Shown piece by piece: positions 21,416 to 30,751 of a DNA stretch of 30,751 nt. Numbering within the stretch: the stretch's first letter is position 1; each line of letters starts with the position of its first letter. Made by a program: the position numbers and the translations under genes. The notes below the pieces were generated by a model that had not been told where the DNA came from, searched no databases, and saw only the letters and a program-made list of their open reading frames with translations. Location: positions 1-30,751 of the forward strand of contig CAYXPY010000021.1 in NCBI GenBank assembly GCA_964467345.1. Direction: 5' to 3'. The DNA is from SM1-50 sp964467345 (GTDB lineage: Archaea > Thermoplasmatota > E2 > DHVEG-1).

Positions 21416-24376
21416 CTATGTTTTGTTGAACTGCCACCAGGCTTCAAGGTCCACATCATCGTTTGTTCTTAGGATGTTTCCCTCTGGATCCCGGAATGCC
21501 GTGTAGACTCGATAGGTGCCTGTCCCGTGGGTCAGTTCTGATGCTCTGATTTGTCCGTTGAAGATGGTGTCGAGGGCGAGTTGGTTGCCGTTGGTGATGG
21601 TCCGTGATGTGGTCTCATTAATGGTATCATTGTCAAGCACCCATGTGCTTTGTGAGGTGTTGTAATATTGTACCTGGATGAGGAGGTATCCGTTGATGTC
21701 TGTCTCCCCGATATTCTTGATCTTCGACTGATTCCGATAGGTAATGATAAGTTTCGGCACATATGCTCCCAATGGTGCATTCGTTGAATACACATTTATA
21801 TATTCATTCCCCGTAGGAGCATTCCCGTTGATGTCCCTGCTGCTGCGGAGGCATAATTTTGTGATCCCCTGATCATTGATCCAACCAAGTTCAGTGATAG
21901 ATATGTTGTTTCGTCCGTTCACAAAATAAGCAGTGTTATAACTTCCCCCGTCCCCAGAGTAATGTTCTTTGTCGTAATCCCCTTCACGTAAGGGGTTTTG
22001 CGGGTATGTGGGTTGTCCGCTCTGGATAGTGAGGTCAAAATCTGTTGTTGAATAATCATCCCTCTTATACAAAGATAAAATCGCACTGTCGAGGTAGGCA
22101 TTCGCTGGTAAAGAGGTAGTGTTGAAGAGAACATAACTGCGATACACATAGTAAGAGGAGATGGGGAACCCTGCTTTCTTCTGGCCGATTGTAAGATATT
22201 CTGAGGAACTGTCTATAGTGCCACTGGGAGCCTCCCAGACGGTCGTATAATCCCTGCTACTCGAATTGTAGATGAATCCATCATTGTAGAGAGAATTGAC
22301 CGTCAGGGTCGGGTCGATGACCACCGGGAAGGTCATCACATTCAGATTTGCAAGCTTCAACCCTGAGAGAAGATAGGTGTTACCATTGAGATGGATGATG
22401 CGGTACGTCAGCTGTTGTCGTGCTGTTTCATTATTCAGTTCATATGCCTCACCAAGCGGGAGGGCACATTTGAACTGCCCGAGTGCGTCTTTAAACTCAA
22501 TCCCTCTATCAGAGATGGTGGCGTTCCCGTCAAGCAATCCTGAACCGTTGTAAAGGTCAAGGTTCTGGTAATCGAGTTTGGTGATGAACACAAGATACGA
22601 GCTCGTATCATTCAAGCCATATTGTGATGGTGGATGATTCTGTAGAACCGTCTTCGTCGTATTACTCAAAGTGATTTCTTCCTTGAGCCCGACATTCCCG
22701 TAGCTCCAGGTGACATCAACTCCAGTGAACACACCAGGATACGTGATGGAATACTCGTTAGTTTGACCCTGACTGCTCTGAACATTTTGCAGGTATTGGT
22801 ATGCCCAGTTGCTCTGAGGGTCAACATAACCAACTCCAACAAGCTTGCTCCTGATAGCATGGATGGTTGGGTCGTCTGATCGGTTGAAGGTGAAGGCGAC
22901 TGGCCATTCCTGCTGCGCATTGGATTTGAAATATACACCGTATAGTCCGTGGTCATTCCCAGTACGATATCCATACACGTAGGCAGGATGATTGGTTGCG
23001 AGTTGGCTGATGGTATTGTTGATCGGTGTCCAGGTGCTGTTATCCTCTTGATAATTCACGGGTCCCTGGTAGGTCTCCAGGATGTTTTCTCCGGATGTTG
23101 TGTTGTAGTAGGTGTTCCAGGTGAGCCCTCGATCAACTAAGGTGAGGTTCTCTGGTGGATTTGGTGGGTCGGTGATGTTGATGTATTGAGTGCCACTGTA
23201 ACTGTCCTTCAGGGTGGCGATACTGATTGTTGCCTGGGCAGAGATATGGAAATGATGACCAGAGAAATTATTACTATTGGTGCAGTTGTCAACGGTCCAG
23301 ATTGTATAGTTGTACTGTCCCGCAAGCCAAGTATCGGAAAACACATACATAAAGAAGCTCTCATTAATGTTGTTCATTGTAAAATTATCAGTAGTGTCAT
23401 CGGGATAAGTGACAATGACTTTGACAATATTAATACCACTTACATTATCTATAATATCCGCAGTAATGGTAACATTAAAACCAAATCCAATCGTATCCGG
23501 TGTATCAGAGACATCTGTTACCTCTGGTGGGGCATTATCTGGTGTAAATCGACAATAGATGGAGTAGTATCTATCTTCATGCTCAAAATTAACACTCTCC
23601 GGGGCATGATTGTACACTCCTTCAAAATAATGTCCTTGTAACGAACTTGTTCCATCATCGTAATACATTTCATCATATGTCCCATTGTTGTAATACATCT
23701 TTACACTATAATTATCCGCCCAACAAACTAAGATATAATCAGTATTGTTCATCAACACCGGTTTTGGATTTGAAAAATTAAAAATTTGCCATCCTACTAT
23801 GCTAGATACATTCTTCTCCTCGGAAATACCAATTAATTTAGAATCATTGTGTCTATAGATTATACATTGATAATGGGAATTAGATGTTGCATTACCAGGG
23901 TCTATATAGACTGATATATTATCAACAATTCCTTTTAAATTTGCTTTAAACCTTGTACCAGTAATCGTATCACCTATACTCTGGTTTGAGTTGCCAATCT
24001 TCTGGTATCCGAAGCTCGGGAGAACAGTAAAACTCTCTTGGGAGGAACTATTGAAATTTTCTGCATTATCAATTGTCCAAACGGTATAATTATATTTACC
24101 CAGTTGACAAGTATCGTTGAACACATACTCATAGGTGCTATCATCGGTGTTATTCATGGTAAAGTTACCATATGTATCATTTGGATATGTGACATTGACG
24201 GTAGCGGTTTTTATACCACTTATACTGTCAGAAAGATATGCTGTAAGAGTAATCGTATATCCATAGCCAATCTCATCTACGTCACTGGAAAGTGACGTTA
24301 GTTCAGGGTCATTAATATCAATATAAATGGTTCTATAGGAAATATTTGTATTTCTTTCTGAATCAGTAATGGTCAA
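21416..24376 (-). pseudogene. Downstream part of a frameshifted gingipain/PKD gene: Ig-like repeats, variable region and a DNRLRE-like domain
   Basis: A 986-residue open frame with no convincing start of its own: its first possible codon is a TTG at 24376, overlapping the stop of the upstream frame. Its first residues, LTITDSERN, continue the PKD strand broken off upstream (GAYNVT). Contents: two Ig-like repeats of about 95 residues each (for example DEIGYGYTITLTAYLSDSIS and DTIGFGFNVTITADIIDNVS), with a FGYQKIGNSNQSIGDTITGT domain between them. After these comes a Thr/Asn-rich region, and near the C-terminus a DNRLRE/CBM-like domain (YRSYVLFNTTSLPANAYLDS). The last about 600 residues are encoded by DNA with about 50% GC, unlike the AT-rich part before. 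It would be exported only as part of the fused product. Confidence 0.8.
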
Positions 24377-27300
24377 GTTACATTATATGCACCTTCAGTG
24401 TTATAGGCATGGCTTGTATTTCGGTTATTTGAAGTGTCCCCATCGCCGAAATCCCAATGCCAATTAATTATATTATAATGGCTGTCAGATGAATCGTTAA
24501 ACAAAATCGTTTCGTTTGGGGTTCCATGGTCCGAGGAACAATTAATATCTGATTTGAGAAGAACAATCCTTACAACCTTTGTAACGTTTGATGTAATGTT
24601 TTCGTTATCAATAACAGTCAAAGTTACATTATATGTACCAACTTTACTATATGTATGGTTTATGTTTTGTACATTAGCATAACTTCCATCCGCTAGATTA
24701 TAATTCCAAGTTTTAATTGGTTCAGTAGCGGCATCTGATGCCGTTCCATAAAATTGTATTTCCTCACCTAAGACCATCGTTGAAGAATAGATATCGATAT
24801 CTAAATCAAATGGCACTGTTACCGGGAGTGGGTCAGACCATTCACTCTCATAGTTAAAAACATCTCTAGCTTTAACTCTGATCTGGTGAGTTCCAACGGG
24901 AATCCTAATTGTTCCATAAGCCACTTGACCAGAATTATACCATTGCGTCCAAAAGAGAGACTCGTGGTTATCCCATTTAAATTTATATTGAATTTGATCT
25001 CCATTGGGATCAGTAGTACTTGTGGAAAAGGTATACCATCTATTATTATATATTGAATAAATCTCAGGTGTTGTGGGTGTATTTGGAGCATAATTCTCCT
25101 CTGGAATTTTAATAGAAATTTGCGGATCGCCAAATAGGTTTAAAGAATATTGAAGGGCTCGATAGTCTGGATTTATTGCTAAATAATAATTATCTAATTT
25201 TGAATCTTCATTCGCTGGTCCTAATTCTTTTAATTCAGGTTTTGTTTGGCTTTCACCAAAGATTGCATCCCAAAACTCTCGATCATATCTTTGAGATGCA
25301 CCATCAGTGGTACCTGGATTAAAATACCCACTTTTGGAATTCATGATTGTAGCAAAAGCACCATGAGGAGTTTTTACTGTGAAGTGTTCAGCAAAGCAAT
25401 CATATGACTCAAAACTAAAATTGCCAACCAAGCATGATTGAAAGTACAGAAAAGAACATTTGTTATTAGTAAACAAATCGACATCGATATTGGTGAATTT
25501 AAAAGTCCAATCTCCATCTTTATTACCACCAATTCCAAACTCATCGCCATGAAGCGCAGCATTTAAAATAAATACACCTGGATTTACTTTATTTCTAAAA
25601 TCGCAACTGTCCCACCAGTTATTTTCCCAATCACGATCATATAATGTATCAATATCGTCATATGTATCGCTAGGTATGCCATAAGTCTCAATATATTCAT
25701 TATTAAAATCTATACAACCATCTTTATAATCCCCGCCCCATGTTATAAATTCTGGATCATCATGCATTTTACCTCCTATCAATAACACTTTCTTGAGGTA
25801 TGGATCATGAGTAGGAATGTTCTCATAAGAAAGGGTTTTCAATACAAAATTTCTCACTTCCATCTTGTTTCCTACACATGCCCTACCAATATAGATTTCG
25901 GGGAAGAGATCTACATCAATCCTATAATATTCCTTATTCCAATATTTATCACCACTATATACGATTTGAGTCCAATCAATGGGTGGGAATTCATTACTTT
26001 CAAAACTTTCCTCCAATAATTTCTCATCGCCATTAGTATATACTAAGACTTCATCGATATTTAATGAACTAAAACTTGAACTTGCTCCTATATCACTATA
26101 ATAGAATTCTACATATACATCACTTGGATCAGTGTAGGTAGATGGATCAAATTCAAGTGTAATAAAACCTTTATTATTTGTATTCAAATGCCATAGGTTG
26201 TGCTTGTCAAGGTTAGTTCCCCCTGAATATGTATTAATGTCTAAGAATATGATATCCTGACCTTCATAATCACTCACTTTGTCTAAGTTATATGAAAAAG
26301 TTAATTTTATCGAATTAATTCCAGTTAGATCTAAAGATGGTATAAATAAACCCACATTAAATCCATTTCCATATTGATTTGAGTCTGCTTCTGCGTATAG
26401 ATTTCCAGAATCTGTTAACGAATTACCAGATGGTTTTCGAGGTGGTTCATAATAATCACCTCCAGGAGCACCATCAAATACTTCGCCCCATTTATCATCG
26501 TTATCTTCATTGTATGAACCATCAAGACAAGCATAGTAAAGATCCGATGCAGAACATACATCTTCAGAGCCATAAGGATCTGCTGGCCAAGAATATCCCC
26601 ACAAATTTCTTACGGGAATTTTATTAGCATCTCCCCCAATTAAAATATAATTTGTATTCCAATTTTTATATGCATCAATGATAAAATTTCGTATTTTTTC
26701 TGCAAGATCTCTTCCCTCATAATTTTCATCAATGTCTTCAACTGCGACAATTGTAGTAGTAGTACCATGTGCGTTCTTATAATCTACCAAATCCTGGAAC
26801 GTATACCATTCGCGCCAATTCAATAATGGAGAGGCATCTTTTAAATTCTCGGTAGTTATGATGACATAATCATATGATTCTGAGGGGTTAACAATAGACG
26901 AATGAGAAGAGGTACAGACATCTGTATAAGTATAATTCATACTATAGTCATTAACTAATTGTTTCATGGATATTTCATCCAGTTGAAGCCCTCTGAAAAG
27001 AGAATGTACAGAGCCAGATTTGTTGATTGTAATTGTTACTGACATATTTTTATAATAATAAATCTCACCGGTTTCCACTGTATAATATACAGGGTTTATA
27101 TTAAGAACAAGAATAGAAAAACCATGGAAATAATTTGTTCCAAAGTAATTGAATGTATCTGTAGGATAGGGTTCAGAGAAATTAAATTTTGTTTCATTAG
27201 TTTCATTTTGCTGCTCTGAGTAGTTACTCATTGATTGTTTTCCAAGCAGTATATTATAACCATCTCCTATTGAAGTCTTTCCACTATAATTGACATTAAT

Positions 27301-27591
27301 TGATTTTAATGTACCGTTTTGTGGGAGCAGAATCTCCAACGGTTTTACAGGTAAGACAGGTAAACCTTCATTGTTGATGGATTTGGTTTCATTCATTGTA
27401 ACTATCTGATAAGTAGTATTCGAAATATTTACTTCGGTTATTTCAGGCTCTGTAAATGAAAAATTTAGTATTATTTCATCTGTTCCATTTTCTTCTGCCG
27501 ATGTAGATTGGATAATTATAACTGTTATACAACTTATTATGATGAGAACTCCGGCACCAATTTTTACTCCAAATAATTTCCTCTCTCTCAT
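24373..27591 (-). pseudogene. C25 (gingipain-type) cysteine peptidase, upstream part of a frameshifted gene
   Basis: Secreted peptidase frame of 1072 residues. A signal peptide is seen at about 1-32. The propeptide-like region is about 40-230. The C25 domain, about 235-830, has catalytic His681 (NAALHGDEFGIGG) and Cys720 (YFQSCLVGNFSFE, followed by DCFAEHF), and ends with LNLFGDPQISI. A domain of about 185 residues (about 371-555), starting after DDKWGEVFDG and ending with a cleaved-adhesin-like LLEESFESNEFPPIDWT, is inserted in the peptidase fold. An Ig-like domain (about 835-925) and two PKD domains (about 930-1072) follow. The frame stops at TGA (24373-24375) in the middle of the second PKD strand, one base short of GTA ACT TTG ACC. 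The ATG at 27591 has AAGG 9 nt upstream. Confidence 0.85.
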
Positions 27592-27755
27592 TTTTTCGAC
27601 CTTAAAATATTATTTAGACAAAATGACATCTTATTATAAAACATAAATTTATGGGTTTGAAAAGATTAGGTCGTCTTCTGTGTATCAATAACAATATTTA
27701 TATATCAAATATCATTAGATAATATAAAACAAGAAGCGAAAGGGAAAAAAAGCTT

Positions 27756-28289
27756 ATGAATAAAATAATATCAATATCGGTAGTAGGAATTTTGTTTCTG
27801 AGTGGATTCAGCATAGTTGCAGCCACAAGTAAATATACGACACCTTTAAATCAACCTCCAAACGATCCAAGAATGTTTGGCCCAACATCCGGTATAATTG
27901 GTAGACCATATTTTTTTGTCATCACTACATCGGACCCTGAAAACCAAAACGTATCTTATTTTATTGATTGGGGAGATGGAACTAGTACGGGGTGGACTCC
28001 CTATTTTAATTCGGGGAAAGAAGTAAAATACACACATACTTGGTATAAAGTAGATGAATTTACCATCCGTTGCAAAGCAAAAGATATCTATAACGCTGAA
28101 AGTAATTGGAGTTCTATAGTGATGCCCATTGCGAAAAATAAAGTAAATGATTATTCATTATTAAATTTGTCAGAGAAATTTACGACAATGCCACTCTTAA
28201 GTAATATATTCATAATGCATCTCTGGGAACGATTTTTTGAATGGTCTTCGCATACGTTTCATTTGGTGCATTTTTTAACGGACCAATAA
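27756..28289 (+). CDS. Short secreted protein with one PKD/Ig-like domain (177 aa)
   Basis: A signal peptide is seen at about 1-23 (MNKIISISVVGILFLSG). Residues about 33-130 form one PKD-like beta-sandwich (PPNDPRMFGPTSGIIGRP, SYFIDWGDGTSTGW, THTWYKVDEFTIRCKAKD). It resembles the Ig-like segment of the neighbouring peptidase (TTPEIYSIYNNRWYTFSTST onward). The last about 35 residues are hydrophobic and aromatic (LLSNIFIMHLWERFFEW) and could anchor the protein or contact a partner. TATA-like AATATTTATATAT at 27692-27704 and GAAAGGG before the ATG support expression. It is divergent from the peptidase gene and has similar AT-rich composition. It may be an inhibitor, adhesin or surface anchor. 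Confidence 0.75.
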   Translation: MNKIISISVVGILFLSGFSIVAATSKYTTPLNQPPNDPRMFGPTSGIIGRPYFFVITTSDPENQNVSYFIDWGDGTSTGWTPYFNSGKEVKYTHTWYKVDEFTIRCKAKDIYNAESNWSSIVMPIAKNKVNDYSLLNLSEKFTTMPLLSNIFIMHLWERFFEWSSHTFHLVHFLTDQ

Positions 28290-28694
28290 AAAATGTTTTT
28301 TGATGTTACGTTTAAAAAAAAGTCTTCTTTATGAGACGGACATCTCCATACAATATGTTCAATTTATACTAGAAAATGGGTCCATATAATCGACTAGGGT
28401 AACCCTGTAACACTAATGTAGATGGTTGGATATCGCAGAGGGGTTCAGTCCAAAATAATAATCATTAACATCTTCTAAAATTAGTTTGAGTAAAAAAAAT
28501 AAGATTGTTAATAAGTTCGTGGAAAATATCGTTGAAAATTTCATCGAAAATATCGGTAATTATGACAACATCATTACTACTAGATCATAACCGCGCTTCC
28601 AGGAAAAAATCCTGTCATGTTTGTAAAAATATTTTATCCCTCATATCACAAAACTAATCTATCAATATACCATCGCTATTATGCAACAATTATT
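28290..28694. other. AT-rich non-coding stretch with a short tandem repeat
   Basis: 405 bp without a convincing gene. Positions 28519-28554 hold three imperfect 12-bp units (GTGGAAAATATC, GTTGAAAATTTC, ATCGAAAATATC), which would read VENIVENFIENI in one frame. That frame runs from about 28462 to 28581 without an ATG, so it may be a relic of a coding sequence. No further signal is seen. Confidence 0.4.
28519..28554 (+). repeat. Imperfect 12-bp tandem repeat, three units
   Basis: Units GTGGAAAATATC, GTTGAAAATTTC and ATCGAAAATATC share the pattern nnnGAAAATnTC. The period is divisible by three and gives a repeating VEN(I/F) peptide in one open frame. Confidence 0.5.
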
Positions 28695-28850
28695 TTAGAT
28701 GAAAATATCTCTAATTTTTTTCCGTGGTTTATCCCAATAAGGACTTTTACATTTTGGGCAAACTCGCGGATGTGATTTATCTCTAGGAACCCATTCGTGT
28801 TCACATCGTTCGCATTTGTAACCGTCTACGGTGATTTTGATTTTTCCCAT
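28695..28850 (-). CDS. Small zinc-ribbon protein (51 aa)
   Basis: A 51-residue protein, too short for standard ORF lists. It starts MGKIKITVDGYKC and has four cysteines arranged as a zinc ribbon: Cys13 and Cys16 (CERC), Cys31 and Cys34 (CPKC), followed by the conserved-looking KSPYWDKPRKK. Zinc ribbons of this KCERC...CPKCKSPYWDKPRK type are widespread in archaea, often next to toxin-like or mobile genes, and probably bind nucleic acid or a protein partner; the exact role is unknown. A TATA box on the minus strand at 28874-28884 lies about 27 nt before the ATG at 28850, implying a nearly leaderless mRNA. It is divergent from the transposase gene. Confidence 0.8.
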   Translation of the reverse strand: MGKIKITVDGYKCERCEHEWVPRDKSHPRVCPKCKSPYWDKPRKKIRDIFI

Positions 28851-28873
28851 GCTTATTCAGTATATTATATTGC

Positions 28874-28917
28874 GGTATATAAATTTTAAGTATATTACAA
28901 GGCAATATTTATATACC
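28874..28917. promoter_or_regulatory. Divergent promoter formed by an 11-bp inverted repeat of TATA boxes
   Basis: GGTATATAAAT at 28874-28884 and its exact inverse ATTTATATACC at 28907-28917 are separated by 22 bp. Each arm reads ATTTATATACC towards its own gene: leftward to the zinc-ribbon gene (start codon about 29 nt away) and rightward to the transposase (transcript start near 28938). The symmetry could let one protein repress both. Confidence 0.65.
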
Positions 28918-28959
28918 TATAGAGTATATACTTTATTAATAATATACTAATCAAGTAAT

Positions 28960-28992
28960 TGCCAAGGGAAGTTTCGACGCTAACCCTTGGCA
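28960..28992 (+). promoter_or_regulatory. Hairpin in the transposase leader
   Basis: TGCCAAGGG at 28960-28968 pairs perfectly with CCCTTGGCA at 28984-28992 (9 bp, 15-nt loop). Its 3' arm abuts the ribosome site AGGA at 28992-28995 of the transposase ATG at 29004. It could block translation or mark an element end. Confidence 0.6.
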
Positions 28993-29003
28993 GGAAATCA
29001 TAT

Positions 29004-30545
29004 ATGCTGGATAGCAAACAGATCTCCAAGGAAACGATAGAACTGGAGATATATAAGACATTCGAGCAATGCAAACAAGATAAAGAAATCACGATAGCAG
29101 ACTATCTCAATCGATTGCACCTACCTTGTTTTACAGATGATTATCGATCTATTAAATTCCCTTTTGAATCCTTATTCAAACTCTTTATTTTCCAGAAACT
29201 AAAAGCGATAAAGTTCCAAACCCAATTGGAAAGATACCTGCGACTCCACAAACAAGAACTTCACAAACTCAACATGACATCAGTACCAAACCAACGAACC
29301 ATCAGCTACTTCCTAACTAAGATACTTGACGATGAAATAAAACAACTAATTGATTTCATCGCAGCAAAAATAGAAGAGATCTCAAACAAATTCGGAATAC
29401 TCCTCGATACAAACCTTATACAACCACAACAACCAAAGAAACAAGCAGAACGAACCTTCTACCATAACAAGAACCTGAAAACAAAAGAGATTAGCACTCT
29501 ATTCAAGAAACGATTCTCCTCAGTTATTGAACTGAATACAAAAAGAAACTCAGTCTACCAGAAAAATGATCTCATCGACCTCATCCTCCACATGTGCAAC
29601 ACCAACGACTTCGCAGAGAACGGAAGCAGGACATTCAAACTCCAAAGGACCAAGACACCAAACGGAGATACACTCCTCTACCATCTGAAGAATTACCAGG
29701 ATATCGACCAGATGAAACGCATGTTCATGTCCATGTTCGAGATGATCTGGGAGACCGCACGCAAAGCAAACCAATTCCAAAGGATTGTAGACTGCTCCAT
29801 TGACTACACTGGATGGCATTTTTATGGAGACAAAAACGCTCCGATGGTTACAGAGGAAAAACCTGATCGAGGAACTACACATTACTATAAATTTGCCACA
29901 ATAACCATATCTGAAAAGAATCAAAGATTTACGCTTCTAGCGATACCAGTTGGACCATTTGACAACAAACAGGAGATACTCAAAACACTCCTAGAATATT
30001 CACTACAACGAGTGAAGATAAGGCGGTTGTATGTTGACCGTGGATTCTTCGACTCAGACTCTATTGAACTCTTCAAGTATTATCATCTCAAGTTCCTCAT
30101 GCCATGCACTGCAAACGAGCGAATCAAAAAGATACTGGAAGTCGTACCATCGCCGACAGTCATCAAAGATTACGAAATGAAGAACGCATTGTTCAATGTC
30201 GTGGTCGTCAATGATGACGAAGGAGTGAAGCGAGCATTTGCCACCAATATTGACTTCAACGAAAACGATGTGGGCCTCGCAGAAAGACTCTTCAACCTCT
30301 ACAGCAAACGATGGGGAATAGAGACAAGCTACCGAGTAAAGAAACACTCATTCAGACCAAAGACCACATCAAAGAATTACTTCATCAGATTGTTCTACTT
30401 TATGTTCTCAGTACTATTGTATAATCTTTGGTTGCTTACTGACATCCTAGTTTGTCTAGCTGTCCTCGGGATCTTTAATGGGGAGCATATCATTACATCC
30501 AAATATTTTTGTAGCATCCTTGTCTTGGTAGATCCCGGAGGCTGA
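29004..30545 (+). CDS. ISH3-like DDE transposase
   Basis: Transposase of about 513 residues that cuts and pastes an insertion sequence. It belongs to the IS4-superfamily DDE type and most resembles ISH3 elements of haloarchaea: VDCSIDYTGWHFYGDK (first Asp), RGTTHYYKFATITISEKNQR (the conserved RFTL region follows), IRRLYVDRGFFDSDS (second Asp) and RWGIETSYRVKKHSF (catalytic Glu with the Y-R-K signature). The N-terminal domain is about 1-150. Nothing in the catalytic core is missing, so it may be active. The ATG at 29004 is preferred to the in-frame TTG at 28959, because the latter lies inside the leader hairpin and the ATG has AGGA 8 nt upstream. Terminal inverted repeats were not identified with confidence. 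Confidence 0.88.
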   Translation: MLDSKQISKETIELEIYKTFEQCKQDKEITIADYLNRLHLPCFTDDYRSIKFPFESLFKLFIFQKLKAIKFQTQLERYLRLHKQELHKLNMTSVPNQRTISYFLTKILDDEIKQLIDFIAAKIEEISNKFGILLDTNLIQPQQPKKQAERTFYHNKNLKTKEISTLFKKRFSSVIELNTKRNSVYQKNDLIDLILHMCNTNDFAENGSRTFKLQRTKTPNGDTLLYHLKNYQDIDQMKRMFMSMFEMIWETARKANQFQRIVDCSIDYTGWHFYGDKNAPMVTEEKPDRGTTHYYKFATITISEKNQRFTLLAIPVGPFDNKQEILKTLLEYSLQRVKIRRLYVDRGFFDSDSIELFKYYHLKFLMPCTANERIKKILEVVPSPTVIKDYEMKNALFNVVVVNDDEGVKRAFATNIDFNENDVGLAERLFNLYSKRWGIETSYRVKKHSFRPKTTSKNYFIRLFYFMFSVLLYNLWLLTDILVCLAVLGIFNGEHIITSKYFCSILVLVDPGG

Positions 30546-30626
30546 CATAATGACCTCCTTCCTTGTTTTTATCTCCTTGACCTTTAGCGAATGCTAGGTT
30601 TTTCTCCAGATTTTTTATTAACAGAA

Positions 30627-30747
30627 CCCCTGTTTTTATCTGAATAAGCAAAAGATTCTTCATCCAGAATCCTATTTATGCCTTGGATCAACCCTCATTT
30701 TTACGGTTTGTTGGTCCTTGGTAGGAACTTTCGGAACTACTGCCTTA
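30627..30747. repeat. Direct repeat, copy 2 (121 bp)
   Basis: Ungapped match to 20627-20747 (108 of 121 by hand count; 30704-30747 identical). On the minus strand it also begins with TAA at 30747-30745, and the two copies diverge beyond it. By analogy with copy 1, a related HTH gene may end at this point and lie outside the window; only 4 bases of it can be seen. Confidence 0.9.
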
Positions 30748-30751
30748 AGCG

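Noticed and set aside
24366..24382. Programmed -1 frameshifting at the split peptidase gene
   Set aside because: The sequence at the shift (GTA ACT TGA) is not a canonical slippery heptamer, and no downstream structure was evident; a one-base deletion or sequencing error is simpler.
28462..28581. Open frame reading VENIVENFIENI around the 12-bp tandem repeat
   Set aside because: It has no ATG and only a weak TTG, is shorter than 40 codons, and has no promoter or ribosome site; kept only as a repeat.
28960..30640. Terminal inverted repeats of the ISH3-like element
   Set aside because: Comparing the DNA before the transposase with the reverse complement of 30546-30640 gave only a 6-bp match (TTAGCG), so the element ends cannot be placed.

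Overview
The window looks archaeal, most probably a Thermoplasmatota-type euryarchaeon (moderate confidence). Signs are TATA boxes about 25 nt before several predicted transcript starts, some apparently leaderless genes, archaeal-type tRNA-Glu and tRNA-Gln, an Mbh-ordered Mrp antiporter operon, a stand-alone CinA/PncC domain next to RtcA, an ISH3-like transposase, and large secreted DUF2341, PKD and gingipain-type proteins. No rRNA or marker gene is present, so the lineage is inferred.

Layout. 1-778 (-): a ClC chloride channel/transporter, cut by the window edge. 885-4900 (-): an eight-gene Mrp/Mbh-type cation/proton antiporter operon (E-F-G-MbhD-MbhE-B-C-D) with overlapping genes, no full-size MrpA and no hydrogenase genes; it is more AT-rich than its flanks. 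5070-5231 (-): tRNA-Glu(TTC) and tRNA-Gln(TTG). 5344-6858 (+): pncC/cinA and rtcA. 6925-8493 (+): a protein made of four PAS domains with no output domain. 8935-9948 (+): a secreted serine alpha/beta hydrolase. 10062-10259 (+): a small basic protein. 10304-13872 (-): a three-gene hydro-lyase operon with a fused LeuC-LeuD-type enzyme followed by split LeuC- and LeuD-type subunits. 14150-20012 (+): two very large secreted beta-rich proteins. 20124-20354 (+): a small helical protein.

From about 20.6 kb the window becomes a mobile-looking region. A 121-bp direct repeat occurs at 20627-20747 and again at 30627-30747. Between the copies lie an HTH protein gene, a C25 (gingipain-type) peptidase gene broken by a one-base frameshift inside a PKD domain, a short secreted PKD-like protein, a 51-residue zinc-ribbon gene sharing a symmetric divergent promoter region with an ISH3-like transposase, and non-coding DNA. 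Much of it is AT-rich (30-35% GC in sampled lines) against about 50% in the central block.

How the genes may work together. The Mrp complex and the ClC protein could jointly move cations, protons and chloride, but the base composition suggests they were not inherited as one block. PncC/CinA and RtcA are packed like an operon. The hydro-lyase operon supplies two complete aconitase-superfamily enzymes, with substrates not determinable here. The secreted hydrolase, the two giant secreted proteins and the gingipain-type peptidase suggest an organism that displays or exports large proteins and attacks external polymers or peptides.
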